This document shows, in pieces, positions 1 through 6,298 of a stretch of DNA of 11,913 nucleotides (position 1 is its first letter; each line of letters opens with the position of its first letter). The position numbers were made by a program, and so were the translations under genes. The stretch is from JBFELO01 sp041552055 (GTDB lineage: Bacteria > Acidobacteriota > Thermoanaerobaculia > Thermoanaerobaculales > Sulfomarinibacteraceae). Under the pieces are notes generated by a model. It worked only from the letters and a program-made list of their open reading frames with translations. It made no database searches and was not told the DNA's origin. The stretch covers positions 1-11,913 of the forward strand of contig JBFELO010000138.1 of the NCBI GenBank assembly GCA_041552055.1, written 5' to 3'.

Positions 1-182
1 CCTTTCTCGGTGGCGAAGGCCATGATCGAGGTCGACGAGATGTGGTCGCCCAGCCACAGTCGGATGACCCCCGGGTCGAGCTTCTGCATGTGCAGGGGCA
101 GTCCGGCGATGTCCTCGGCTCCGGCCCATGAAGCCGCAACCAGTATCGAAACGACGACGATCAACCAGAGTCTCGTCTTCAT
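1..182 (-). CDS. Exported metallo-beta-lactamase-fold hydrolase, N-terminal part only
   Basis: Only the first 60 codons are present; the gene continues past base 1. It opens with ATG at 182, preceded on its own strand by a strong Shine-Dalgarno AAAGGAGGGG (185-194). Residues 1-22 form a signal peptide: basic MKTR, a hydrophobic run LWLIVVVSILVAAS, then the probable cleavage sequence WAGA before EDIAG. The next stretch has the form seen before the metal site in secreted MBL-fold hydrolases: LDPGVIRLWLGDHISST followed by a strand ending in ATEK. The zinc ligands (HxHxDH) would lie further downstream, outside the window, so the fold call rests on N-terminal resemblance alone and the substrate cannot be guessed. 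It would act outside the inner membrane. The neighbour at 482-2323 points the same way but is 299 bases upstream, so an operon is doubtful. Confidence 0.62.
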   Translation of the reverse strand, partial: MKTRLWLIVVVSILVAASWAGAEDIAGLPLHMQKLDPGVIRLWLGDHISSTSIMAFATEK

Positions 183-481
183 CACCCCTCCTTTACCGCG
201 CGCGGCGCGGTGTCTCCAGCCATATCAGGAACTAATCCGAACAAGCGACGATCGCATGATTCACGGTGTCCATACGGAGTGGGAGGGGAGGAGTTTCGTG
301 CCAGACGCATCGCTCATCGGGTGTGCGCACGGTGGATCGTCGACGCTGCGAAGGACTCGACGGATCGCTCCTCTGACAGCCCCGCGGGTGGCTCCGTCGA
401 TCGGGGCGCGTGAGGTGCGAAGGCGATGCTCAGAAGAGGTGAGTCGGCCGCCGATGGCACGGGGGTGCGGCGAGCCGCACC
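183..481. other. Intergenic region with inverted repeats, no gene seen
   Basis: This 299-base gap separates two minus-strand genes. Next to the Shine-Dalgarno of the left gene lies a dyad at 195-211 (ACCGCGC, 3-nt loop, GCGCGGT), which could form a hairpin just ahead of that ribosome site. A larger inverted repeat has 8-base arms TCGACGGA (357-364) and TCCGTCGA (393-400) with 28 bases between. A third hairpin at 463-482 abuts the stop codon of the right gene. Open frames cross the gap, but they lack ribosome sites and recognisable domains. I could not place a convincing promoter for the left gene. Confidence 0.5.
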
Positions 482-482
482 C
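463..482 (-). terminator. Hairpin at the 3' end of the CocE-like gene, possible terminator
   Basis: The arms GGGTGCGGC (463-471) and GCCGCACCC (474-482) are perfectly complementary over 9 bases. The right arm touches the TAG stop of the hydrolase gene (482-484). The loop is nominally 2 nt, so 8 pairs with a 4-nt loop is realistic. No T-run follows on the minus strand, so intrinsic termination is uncertain; it could act as a 3' stabiliser instead. Confidence 0.4.
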
Positions 483-2323
483 TACCTCGAGCCGCGCCGA
501 CCTCCGAGGTCTGTGGGGTACTTCTTTGCACGCCCCCATGGCCGATTCATGTTGGACTGGACCAGCTCTCGAAGCGCTTGTCCAACGTCGCCCCGTGGCG
601 TGGCGGGCTCCAGACCGACCATGGTCGAGAAGCCGGCGTGTGCGAGCGACGGATGGAACCTCTGCGCGGCGCGGCGGATGGCCGGTACGAGGATTGGGAG
701 GTCGACGCGAGACGGATGGTCGGGGCCGAACAAGATCTCCGGTTTGGCCACGACGGACGGCCGCGCGTCCTCGAATGGTTCTCCGTTGTTTGGGTTGACC
801 TCGAAGCGAGGGGAGTTACTGCCGGAAACGTCGATCCTGATCCTGTGTCCGGTGTTGAAGACCATGGCCGTGGACCACAGATCCACCGTCACCTCGGTCG
901 GTTCGCCGGGTACCAGTAGGCATTCGCCGTCGTCACCGCAGCGCATGCGGGCACGCTGGATCCCGTCGAGTACGAGCATCGACCGTCCGTCCGGGGTGAC
1001 GTCGGTGAGCCGAACGGCAAGGTCCAGATCCGGCGTGTCGGGCCGCATCCACAGCGTGGCGGACACGCGGCCCATCACGGTGACCGGACCGGGAAGCGGC
1101 CGCGTCGTGAACGAGAGCACGTCCGGCCGTTCCTCGATCGCTCGCTGGTCGTGCGGCCCGTCGCCCATGCTCCTCCCGCCGACCACGAGATCCGCGAACA
1201 GGTTGTTGCCGCCCAGGGTCGGGACCGGGTCCTCGGGATCGATGACGAGCTCCCGCTCACCCGAGGTCGGGAGCTTCATGGACAGGCGTCCATCGTCGGC
1301 AAGATAGAGGCGGCGACGGTGCGCCGGCGGCGGCCAATCCGCGAGCTCGACCCACTCGTTGCCAGGCGCACCTTCTTCCTGTCCTCCCATCAGGTAGACG
1401 AGCACTACGGGCCAGTTCGTCACCTCGTTGGGCCAGCCGCGCAACGTGTGGTTGAGCCACGGCACGATGGTGTCGAGCGGGTCGAGCAGGGCATTGGCCG
1501 GAAAGCTGACCTCGCCTACCTCTCTGCTGCCAAGCGAGTTGTGCGACCAGGGACCCATGATCAGGTATTGACGGCCCCGCGCGCCGGGACCGCCCTGGTG
1601 CTGCAAGGTGCTGAACGCGTCGAGGGTGCCCTGGGAGAAGATGTCGTACCAGCCGCCGACGTGCAGGCCCGCCGCGTTGACGCGGTCGGCATGTTGGAGC
1701 ACCTCGGCCGGGTTCCACCAGTCGTCCTTCAGGCGATGGCGGCGGATCTCGTGGTACATCTCCGACGACCCCTGATCCGCGAGCCAGTTCTGTGCGAGCG
1801 CCTGGCGAAGTGCGCCACCCTGGAGGAAGGCGTGATGGTACAGGTCCGGGGTCGCGACGACCGCGAGCATCGACGTGAGGGCCGGATGCGCGTCCGGAGC
1901 GAGCAGGTACCCTGTGATCGCGAATGCCGAACCGCCGAGAGTGCCGATGCTGCCGTCGCACCACTCCTGCTCGGCGATCCAGTCAAGGGTCGTCCGTCCA
2001 TCGTCACCGTCGTTACGGAACACGGTATCCGTACCTTCTGATTCGAAGCGTCCGCGGGTGTCCTGGATGACGCTGGCGAAGCCGAGGACGGCGAGCGCCT
2101 CTCCCATCAGCCGGAGTCCACCCTTGTCGTACGGCGTGCGGATCAGCACCACGGGCCACGGGCCATCTCCGAAGGAGAGATACACGTCGGTGGCGAGAAG
2201 GATGCCGTCGTCGGCGGTGACGAAGGTCTCGATGTCCTGTGCCGCGGTCGCCGGCACGACGAACACGAGCAGGGCGACACACAGCAGACACGGCAATCGG
2301 GGTCGTCCAGGAAATGCGCTCAT
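482..2323 (-). CDS. Secreted CocE/NonD-family (X-Pro dipeptidyl-peptidase-like) serine hydrolase
   Basis: 613 residues. An in-frame TTG at 2416 would add 31 residues, but ATG at 2323 puts a good signal peptide at the N-terminus (hydrophobic LPCLLCVALLVFVVP, cleavage after ATAA, about residue 28). The alpha/beta-hydrolase domain spans about 32-300: IRTPYDKGG near 61-69, QDTRGRFESEG near 87-97, nucleophile Ser132 in LGGSAFA, acid Asp227 in GGWYD, and His261 in GPWSHN. The catalytic triad of the family is therefore complete. Residues ~390-545 match the jelly-roll PepX_C domain, including a typical RIDVSGSNSPRFEVNPNNGEP stretch. The family covers acyl esterases, cocaine esterase, glutaryl-7-ACA acylase and X-Pro peptidases; the substrate here is unknown. 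About 65 residues follow the usual family end, which is unusual. A weak extended -10 (TGCTACGCT, 2376-2368) lies 45 bases before the start. Confidence 0.9.
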   Translation of the reverse strand: MSAFPGRPRLPCLLCVALLVFVVPATAAQDIETFVTADDGILLATDVYLSFGDGPWPVVLIRTPYDKGGLRLMGEALAVLGFASVIQDTRGRFESEGTDTVFRNDGDDGRTTLDWIAEQEWCDGSIGTLGGSAFAITGYLLAPDAHPALTSMLAVVATPDLYHHAFLQGGALRQALAQNWLADQGSSEMYHEIRRHRLKDDWWNPAEVLQHADRVNAAGLHVGGWYDIFSQGTLDAFSTLQHQGGPGARGRQYLIMGPWSHNSLGSREVGEVSFPANALLDPLDTIVPWLNHTLRGWPNEVTNWPVVLVYLMGGQEEGAPGNEWVELADWPPPAHRRRLYLADDGRLSMKLPTSGERELVIDPEDPVPTLGGNNLFADLVVGGRSMGDGPHDQRAIEERPDVLSFTTRPLPGPVTVMGRVSATLWMRPDTPDLDLAVRLTDVTPDGRSMLVLDGIQRARMRCGDDGECLLVPGEPTEVTVDLWSTAMVFNTGHRIRIDVSGSNSPRFEVNPNNGEPFEDARPSVVAKPEILFGPDHPSRVDLPILVPAIRRAAQRFHPSLAHAGFSTMVGLEPATPRGDVGQALRELVQSNMNRPWGRAKKYPTDLGGRRGSR

Positions 2324-2367
2324 CCGGACGGGCTCCCGGGGAAGCGAGGATTCGTACCCACGAGCCG

Positions 2368-2376
2368 AGCGTAGCA
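2368..2376 (-). promoter_or_regulatory. Weak candidate extended -10 promoter element for the CocE-like gene
   Basis: On the minus strand TGCTACGCT resembles an extended -10 (TGnTAnnnT), 45 bases before the ATG at 2323. No -35 match is found 16-18 bases upstream. A perfect TTGACA exists at 2416-2411, but it is about 37 bases away and cannot pair with it. Placement supports the ATG start over the upstream TTG, since a transcript from here would exclude the TTG. Tentative. Confidence 0.22.
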
Positions 2377-2501
2377 CGTGGTGCCGCGCCAGCGGATCAT
2401 CGACGCCGTGTGTCAATGCGACGGGGACCGACGCACATCAACGACCCCCGAGAGCCGGTCCATGGGCGAGAGAAGGGAGTCGGTGGAACAGAGTCGAGAG
2501 G

Positions 2502-2520
2502 AATGAAATTGACTCTCATT
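2502..2520 (+). promoter_or_regulatory. Candidate Fur (iron) box upstream of the CHRD gene
   Basis: The 19-bp sequence AATGAAATTGACTCTCATT is an imperfect palindrome with perfect outer arms AATGA and TCATT. Against the commonly used Fur pattern AATGANAATNATTNTCATT it differs at 2 of the 16 defined positions. It lies in an AT-rich island (about 2501-2545) that stands out from GC-rich surroundings. It overlaps a TTGACT that could serve as a -35, although no good -10 sits at the right distance. The centre is about 105 bases before the CHRD start codon and about 190 bases from the divergent hydrolase gene. By position it would control the CHRD gene. This is a pattern match only. Confidence 0.4.
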
Positions 2521-2615
2521 TGTTGAATTAGGCAACTTTAAATATCGGGATCGTGCATTCATCGTTGGTGGGAACAAATACCGCGACACGGTTCCGAAAC
2601 AATAGGGAGGTCGAT

Positions 2616-3119
2616 ATGTCTCGCACGTTTCACGGGTTGAGGAACGCGGTCGTGGTGTTGTTGGTCGGAGCGGCACTGCTGGTGGCAGGAGACCTACGGG
2701 CCGGCGAAAAGAAGAACTTTGCCGCACACCTGAACGGAGGCAACCAGGTGCCGGCGCCGGTCGACACCCAGGCGCAGGGCCAGGCGATCTTCAAGCTCAG
2801 GGCTGACGGCGCGGAGCTTCACTACAAGCTCATCGTCGCCAATATCGAGGATGTGTTCATGGCCCACATCCACCTCGGTGCCGCGGACGAGAACGGTCCC
2901 GTCGCGGTGTGGCTCTACCCAGCAGGCCCACCACCGGAGCCGATCCCGGGCAGGTTTGACGGCGTGCTTGCCGAGGGCGTCATTACCGATGCTGACATAG
3001 TCTCCATGATGCCGATGACCCTCGAAGACCTGGTCGACGTCATCCGCGCCGGCGGAGCCTACGTGAATGTCCACACTGCCGCGTATCCGCCCGGCGAGAT
3101 CCGCGGACAAATCAAGTAG
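2616..3119 (+). CDS. Secreted CHRD-domain protein
   Basis: 167 residues from ATG at 2616, preceded by GGGAGG (2605-2610); a longer in-frame reading from 2553 lacks a ribosome site and would bury the signal peptide. Residues 1-29 are a signal peptide (hydrophobic AVVVLLVGAALLVAG, cleavage near LRAG). The rest, about 33-167, is one CHRD domain. Its marks are the HLNGGNQVPAPV opening, a small-residue strand with TQAQGQAIFKL, LHYKLIVANIEDVFMAHIHLG in the middle, and the closing GAYVNVHTAAYPPGEIRGQI. CHRD domains, first defined in chordin, are widespread in bacterial exported proteins as single-domain beta-rich modules of unknown function. The conserved His residues (H84, H86, H153) could suggest metal or ligand binding, which is inference. 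The gene appears monocistronic: a Fur-like box lies upstream and a strong hairpin terminator 10 bases after the stop. Confidence 0.9.
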   Translation: MSRTFHGLRNAVVVLLVGAALLVAGDLRAGEKKNFAAHLNGGNQVPAPVDTQAQGQAIFKLRADGAELHYKLIVANIEDVFMAHIHLGAADENGPVAVWLYPAGPPPEPIPGRFDGVLAEGVITDADIVSMMPMTLEDLVDVIRAGGAYVNVHTAAYPPGEIRGQIK

Positions 3120-3129
3120 CACGATCGAG

Positions 3130-3158
3130 GCGGCCCACGAGGCGTGGGCCGCATTTCT
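3130..3158 (+). terminator. Intrinsic terminator after the CHRD gene
   Basis: A perfect 9-bp stem is formed by GCGGCCCAC (3130-3138) and GTGGGCCGC (3144-3152) with loop GAGGC, followed by ATTTCT. It starts 10 bases after the TAG stop. The T-run is short, but the geometry is standard for a GC-rich genome. Confidence 0.75.
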
Positions 3159-3316
3159 ATCGGCGTCCGGCGCCGTCAGTCGCCGCATCCTGCGCGAGGA
3201 TCGGAGAACCGGTCTCGACTAACGCGGCACCCTGTGCGCGCAGGGGTACACGACCAGTCGGGAAAACCGGCCCGGCAGCTCCTGCTGAACCTGCGGCCGG
3301 GACGTCGAACGCTACG

Positions 3317-3346
3317 TTGACAGACTAAAAAACTCGTACTCATAAA
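3317..3346 (+). promoter_or_regulatory. Sigma-70-type promoter of the serine hydrolase lipoprotein gene
   Basis: A perfect -35 TTGACA (3317-3322) is followed after 18 bases by CATAAA (3341-3346; 4 of 6 matches to TATAAT) in a locally AT-rich stretch. Transcription would begin near 3353, about 35 bases before the ATG at 3388. Short inverted arms flank the -10: TACT (3337-3340) with AGTA (3349-3352), and CGTAC (3335-3339) with GTACG (3357-3361). They could be operator half-sites, but are too short to be sure. Confidence 0.55.
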
Positions 3347-3387
3347 TTAGTAACTTGTACGGTGATGTGAGACGGGGAGGGGAAGTC

Positions 3388-4920
3388 ATGAGGGTGATTC
3401 GCCGCACCGTCGCGACGCCGATCGTCCTGTGGGCAAGCCTGACAGTGGGTACGGCCTGCGGTGGTGGGCAGGGCGCGAGAGTCGACACCGATGAAGGTGA
3501 TGGCGCGGTTCGACTCGCCCGCGTCGCCGCCGGCCTCCAGCAGCCACTCGTCATCGAGGGCCAGGAGGTCGAGCGCTGGAGCATCGAGGAGCGCATGCGA
3601 AGGTTCGCGGTGCCGGCGGTCAGCGCCGCTGTCATCGACGACGGTCGGTTGGCGGCGGCCGGTGCCTGGGGCGTCATCGTGGCCGGCAAGGACGATCCGG
3701 TCACGACCGAGACGATGTTCCAGGCGGGGTCGATCAGCAAGCCGGTGTCCGCTCTGTTGGCGCTGGCACTGGTGGGCGACGGCACGCTCGAGCTCGATCG
3801 ACCGGTGAACGATGTCTTGCGATCGTGGCGTGTGCCCGACAACGAGTTCACGCGGGAAGTGCCCGTGACCCTGCGTCACGTGGTGAGTCACCAGGCCGGA
3901 TTCACGCCGTTCGGCTATCTGATTCCGCGGAGCGCCGCCTCGGTGCCGGGCATGGCGGAGCTGCTCCTGGGTGAACCGTACGACTGGCCCGTGGTGACGG
4001 TCGAGTTCGAGCCGGGCTCGCGGCGCGCCTACTCCAACTCCGGCTACTGCGTGCTCCAGCTGGTGCTCGAGGATACGTCGAACCTCGGCCTGCACGAGCT
4101 TGCGGTCCAGCGGATGTTCGTTCCACTGGGCATGCACCACAGCACGTTTGCCGAGCCGCTCGAGCCGGCACTGCTCGCCGCCGCTGCGTCGGGACACACG
4201 AGAAGCCGGCCGGTCGAGGGTTCGCCACGCGAGCCGGTGCCGGTGGAGGGCAAGGCCGAGATCGCGCCGGCCGCGACCGGCGGCCTGTGGAGCACGCCGT
4301 CAGATCTCGCGCGGCTGGTGGTGGAGGTCCTGCATGCGCGGCGTGGCGAGAGCGAGCGGCTGGTCACCGCCGAGCTCTCCGAAGAGTTCCTGACGCGTCA
4401 GGCCGACAACGAAGGCCTCGGAATCCAACTGACCGGGGAGGGATCCAACCTGCGTGCACGGCACGGCGGCGGCATGGTCGGATTCGTCGCCCACCTCGTC
4501 TTTTACCCGAACGTGGGCAAGGGAGCGGTGGTGATGTCGAACTCGGACGGTGGGCGCTGGGTGAACCAGGAGCTGATCGCGGCCATCGCCCACGAGTACG
4601 GCTGGCCCGGGTATCCGGTGCGCCGCAGCCTCGGCACCGTGGCCCCTGAGGAGATCGGCGAGCTGGTCGGCGTGTACAGCCTCGATGCCGCGCCGGCGAA
4701 CACCTTCACGGTCACGCGCGAAGACGGGAAGGCGATCGGCCAGGTCAACCAGTACCCGCCGTTTGACATGACGCCGACCGACGAGCCGGATCTCTTCGTC
4801 CTTGCGAGCGAGAGCCTGGAGATCGTGTTCGGGCGCAAAGAGGACGGCGCGGTCACGCAGGTCACGCTGCGACGCGCCGGCGACACCGGCAACACCTACA
4901 CCAGGCGTCTCAAGCCCTGA
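3388..4920 (+). CDS. Predicted lipoprotein serine hydrolase of the beta-lactamase/PBP-like family with C-terminal DUF3471-like domain
   Basis: 510 residues from ATG at 3388, set by GGGGAGG at 3374-3380; an upstream TTG at 3355 has no ribosome site and lies at the expected transcript start. The N-terminus (RRTVATPIVLWASLTVGTAC, Cys24, then a Gly-rich stretch) looks like a lipoprotein signal, although GTAC is an imperfect lipobox. The catalytic domain (~60-405) has all three motifs of the class C beta-lactamase/esterase superfamily: S115-I-S-K118, Y215-S-N217, and H359-G-G in the position of KTG. Residues ~415-510 resemble the small beta domain common behind such enzymes (ELVGVYSLD..., ending TYTRRLKP). 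An HGG third motif and no obvious resistance context suggest an esterase, peptidase or D-amino-acid hydrolase rather than a true beta-lactamase. It would sit on the periplasmic side of a membrane. It has its own promoter, and a hairpin follows. Confidence 0.9.
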   Translation: MRVIRRTVATPIVLWASLTVGTACGGGQGARVDTDEGDGAVRLARVAAGLQQPLVIEGQEVERWSIEERMRRFAVPAVSAAVIDDGRLAAAGAWGVIVAGKDDPVTTETMFQAGSISKPVSALLALALVGDGTLELDRPVNDVLRSWRVPDNEFTREVPVTLRHVVSHQAGFTPFGYLIPRSAASVPGMAELLLGEPYDWPVVTVEFEPGSRRAYSNSGYCVLQLVLEDTSNLGLHELAVQRMFVPLGMHHSTFAEPLEPALLAAAASGHTRSRPVEGSPREPVPVEGKAEIAPAATGGLWSTPSDLARLVVEVLHARRGESERLVTAELSEEFLTRQADNEGLGIQLTGEGSNLRARHGGGMVGFVAHLVFYPNVGKGAVVMSNSDGGRWVNQELIAAIAHEYGWPGYPVRRSLGTVAPEEIGELVGVYSLDAAPANTFTVTREDGKAIGQVNQYPPFDMTPTDEPDLFVLASESLEIVFGRKEDGAVTQVTLRRAGDTGNTYTRRLKP

Positions 4921-4976
4921 GTCGAGGCGAGCCGAGAACCTCGCCGCCCGGGTGGGAGAGCCGCGACCGCGAGGAG

Positions 4977-5006
4977 CGGGCAGCCGGTGGACCGACCGGC
5001 TGCCCG
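4977..5006. terminator. Perfect 12-bp hairpin between convergent genes, possible bidirectional terminator
   Basis: Arms CGGGCAGCCGGT (4977-4988) and ACCGGCTGCCCG (4995-5006) are fully complementary around the 6-nt loop GGACCG. The element begins 57 bases after the plus-strand hydrolase stop and ends 10 bases before the minus-strand peroxiredoxin stop. Neither side has a T-run, so it resembles the U-less hairpins seen between convergent genes in GC-rich genomes. Confidence 0.6.
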
Positions 5007-5015
5007 GCGTGTCGG

Positions 5016-5651
5016 TCAATTCCGAGGATCGTCGACCATCCGAAGGTAGTGAGTGTGCTCGGTCCAACCCTTCGGGAAACGGTCCCTGATCTCCTGATCC
5101 GAAAGTGACGGCAGGATGATGACCTCCTGGCCGCTCACCCAGTTCGCCGGCGTCGCGACGCCGTATTTGTCGGTGAGCATCAGGGAATCGATCGCCCGGA
5201 GAATCTCGTGGAAGTTTCGACCCGTGGTCTCCGGGTAGGTGATGATCAGTCGAATCTTCTTGTCGGAGTCGATCACGAACGCGGATCGGCCTGCGGCCAT
5301 GAGATCACCGTTCAGCTGAATCATGCCGTACGTGTCCGCCACCAGACGCTTCGAATCCGCGATCACCGGGAAGTTCAGCTTCACGCGCTGGGTTTCCTCG
5401 ATGTCCGAAACCCACCTCTTGTGGTCGTCGAGGCTGTCGACGCTCAGCCCGAGGACCTTCACCCCTCGCCGATCGAATTCCTCCTTCATCCTGGCGACTT
5501 GACCGATTTCTGTCGTGCACACCGGCGTGAAGTCCGCCGGATGGGAAAACAGGAAGACCCATTCGTCGCCCATCCACTCGTAGAAGTCTATGGGTCCGTT
5601 CGTGGTCTGGGCCTTGAAGTCCGGCGCCTCGTCTCCTATCCGTAGTGCCAT
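5016..5651 (-). CDS. 1-Cys peroxiredoxin (Prx6 subfamily)
   Basis: 211 residues, the normal length for Prx6-type peroxiredoxins, cytoplasmic with no signal peptide. It reduces H2O2 and organic peroxides using one cysteine. The active site is intact: P38-ADF-T42-PV-C45 is the PxxxTxxC motif and Arg122 (in AGRSAFVID) is the conserved arginine. Cys45 is the only cysteine in the protein, so there is no resolving Cys and an external thiol must recycle it. The C-terminal half carries Prx6 hallmarks: TYPETTGRNFHEILRAIDSL (139-158), VATPANW (165-171), and the arm with RFPKGWTEHTHYLRMVDDP (191-209). The start is fixed by a near-perfect Shine-Dalgarno 6 bases upstream. No thioredoxin, AhpD or AhpF partner lies nearby, and the gene stands alone between a convergent hydrolase and the divergent padR operon. 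Confidence 0.96.
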   Translation of the reverse strand: MALRIGDEAPDFKAQTTNGPIDFYEWMGDEWVFLFSHPADFTPVCTTEIGQVARMKEEFDRRGVKVLGLSVDSLDDHKRWVSDIEETQRVKLNFPVIADSKRLVADTYGMIQLNGDLMAAGRSAFVIDSDKKIRLIITYPETTGRNFHEILRAIDSLMLTDKYGVATPANWVSGQEVIILPSLSDQEIRDRFPKGWTEHTHYLRMVDDPRN

Positions 5652-5657
5652 GGCGGC

Positions 5658-5666
5658 ACCTCCTTT
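5658..5666 (-). promoter_or_regulatory. Strong Shine-Dalgarno of the peroxiredoxin gene
   Basis: On the minus strand AAAGGAGGT precedes ATG (5651) by 6 bases. This is close to full complementarity with the 16S 3' end and indicates high translation, as expected for an abundant peroxidase. Confidence 0.85.
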
Positions 5667-5741
5667 CCTTAGAGATATCGCGTCTCATTCCTCAATTTGG
5701 TTCCGAAAACCTCTGTTCGCAAGGGCGCCGTGCGCCCCCCT

Positions 5742-5760
5742 CCGGTCCAAATGTGACCGG
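5742..5760. promoter_or_regulatory. 19-bp dyad CCGGTC-N7-GACCGG, possible operator or leader hairpin
   Basis: Six-base arms at 5742-5747 and 5755-5760 are perfectly complementary around a 7-base AT-rich centre. It lies about 90 bases before the peroxiredoxin start and about 195 before padR. The stacked hairpin at 5723-5737 makes an RNA structure in the peroxiredoxin leader equally possible. Confidence 0.3.
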
Positions 5761-5906
5761 GGCCCTACGTTGACCTGTTTGATCGGATCCCTTGCAGATT
5801 GATGTGCTGCATCCAGATCCGCCCGGGCGAACGGCTGATCGAGGAATCACAGTTGCGGCCGAGGTGTGATCCGTTCTCGAGCGTTGCACTGAAACCGTGG
5901 TCTTGG

Positions 5907-5935
5907 ATTCTCGTATAGATTGTCGATACGAGAAT
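5907..5935. promoter_or_regulatory. Perfect 10-bp inverted repeat, probable operator of the padR-ADOP operon
   Basis: Arms ATTCTCGTAT (5907-5916) and ATACGAGAAT (5926-5935) are exact reverse complements separated by 9 bases, giving a 29-bp site ending 19 bases before the padR ATG. A TATAGA at 5914-5919 inside it could be a -10, so a bound protein would block transcription. PadR regulators are winged-helix dimers that bind such dyads and commonly repress their own operon, so PadR is the obvious ligand. That assignment is inference; the symmetry is read directly. Confidence 0.68.
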
Positions 5936-5954
5936 GACGCTGAATGGAGGCAGG

Positions 5955-6287
5955 ATGGTCGAGAGCCGCAAGGAGATCCTGAGGGGCACCCTGGACATGA
6001 TCATTCTCAAAACCCTGTCGCTGGGTCCGATGCACGGGCTGGGCATATCCCGGCGCATCACGCAAATCACCGATGGCGTCTTTCAGGTGAAGCCAGGGTC
6101 GCTGTTTCCTGCGCTGCACCGAATGGAGCAGGAAGGATGGATCGTGGGGTCCTGGGGAGATTCGGAGAATAACCGCCGCGCCAAGTACTACGAGCTGACC
6201 GCCGCCGGAACGTCCCGACTCGGGGAAGAGCGGGAGGGTTGGCACCACCTGGTGGCCGCCATCGGACGGGTGCTCGAGGCGAGCTGA
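5955..6287 (+). CDS. PadR-family transcriptional regulator, acidobacterial type
   Basis: 110 residues, a short PadR (winged helix plus a brief C-terminal helix). ATG at 5955 follows GGAGG (5946-5950) and aligns with the usual start of the family. An in-frame ATG at 5934 would add 7 residues but starts inside the upstream dyad. Features typical of the family: KEILRGTLDMIILKTLSLGPMHGLGI (about 6-31, helix 1 and turn), the recognition region QVKPGSLFPALHRMEQEGWI (44-63), and the wing NNRRAKYYELTAAG (72-85). The pattern closely follows the TIGR03433 type, known mainly from Acidobacteria and usually encoded just before an ADOP permease, as here (11-base gap). It probably represses its own operon through the dyad at 5907-5935. 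The inducer is unknown. Confidence 0.93.
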   Translation: MVESRKEILRGTLDMIILKTLSLGPMHGLGISRRITQITDGVFQVKPGSLFPALHRMEQEGWIVGSWGDSENNRRAKYYELTAAGTSRLGEEREGWHHLVAAIGRVLEAS

Positions 6288-6298
6288 GGAGAAGAGCG

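Larger units (their letters stand above)
5652..5954. other. Divergent intergenic region between peroxiredoxin and padR
   Basis: The gap of about 300 bases holds the upstream regions of two divergent genes. From the peroxiredoxin side it contains that gene's ribosome site, a hairpin GGGCGC/GCGCCC (5723-5728 and 5732-5737), a dyad CCGGTC-N7-GACCGG (5742-5760), a looser dyad ATCACA-N13-TGTGAT (5846-5870), and the long padR dyad (5907-5935). No coding potential is evident. I found no convincing -35/-10 pair for either gene. A GGAAC on the minus strand (about 5700-5704) could belong to an ECF-sigma promoter for the peroxiredoxin, but this is only a possibility. Confidence 0.5.

Noticed and set aside
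261..539. Minus-strand 92-codon frame covering the gap before the MBL-fold gene.
   Set aside because: It overlaps the 3' end of the hydrolase gene, has no ribosome site or recognisable motif, and its composition is that of random GC-rich sequence.
426..1307. Plus-strand open frame of 293 codons.
   Set aside because: Antisense to the CocE-like hydrolase, whose catalytic triad and signal peptide are clear; Ser/Arg-rich with no domain.
2411..2416. Perfect TTGACA on the minus strand upstream of the CocE-like gene.
   Set aside because: No -10 lies 15-19 bases downstream; the nearest -10-like TACGCT is about 37 bases away.
3388..4920. Reading the serine hydrolase as an antibiotic-resistance beta-lactamase.
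   Set aside because: The SxxK and YxN motifs are shared by esterases and peptidases of the same fold, the third motif is HGG rather than KTG, and no mobile element or regulator of the AmpR type is near.
5846..5870. ATCACA-N13-TGTGAT dyad resembling a CRP site.
   Set aside because: The half-sites are in the reverse order of a CRP site (TGTGA-N6-TCACA) and the spacing is wrong; probably chance.
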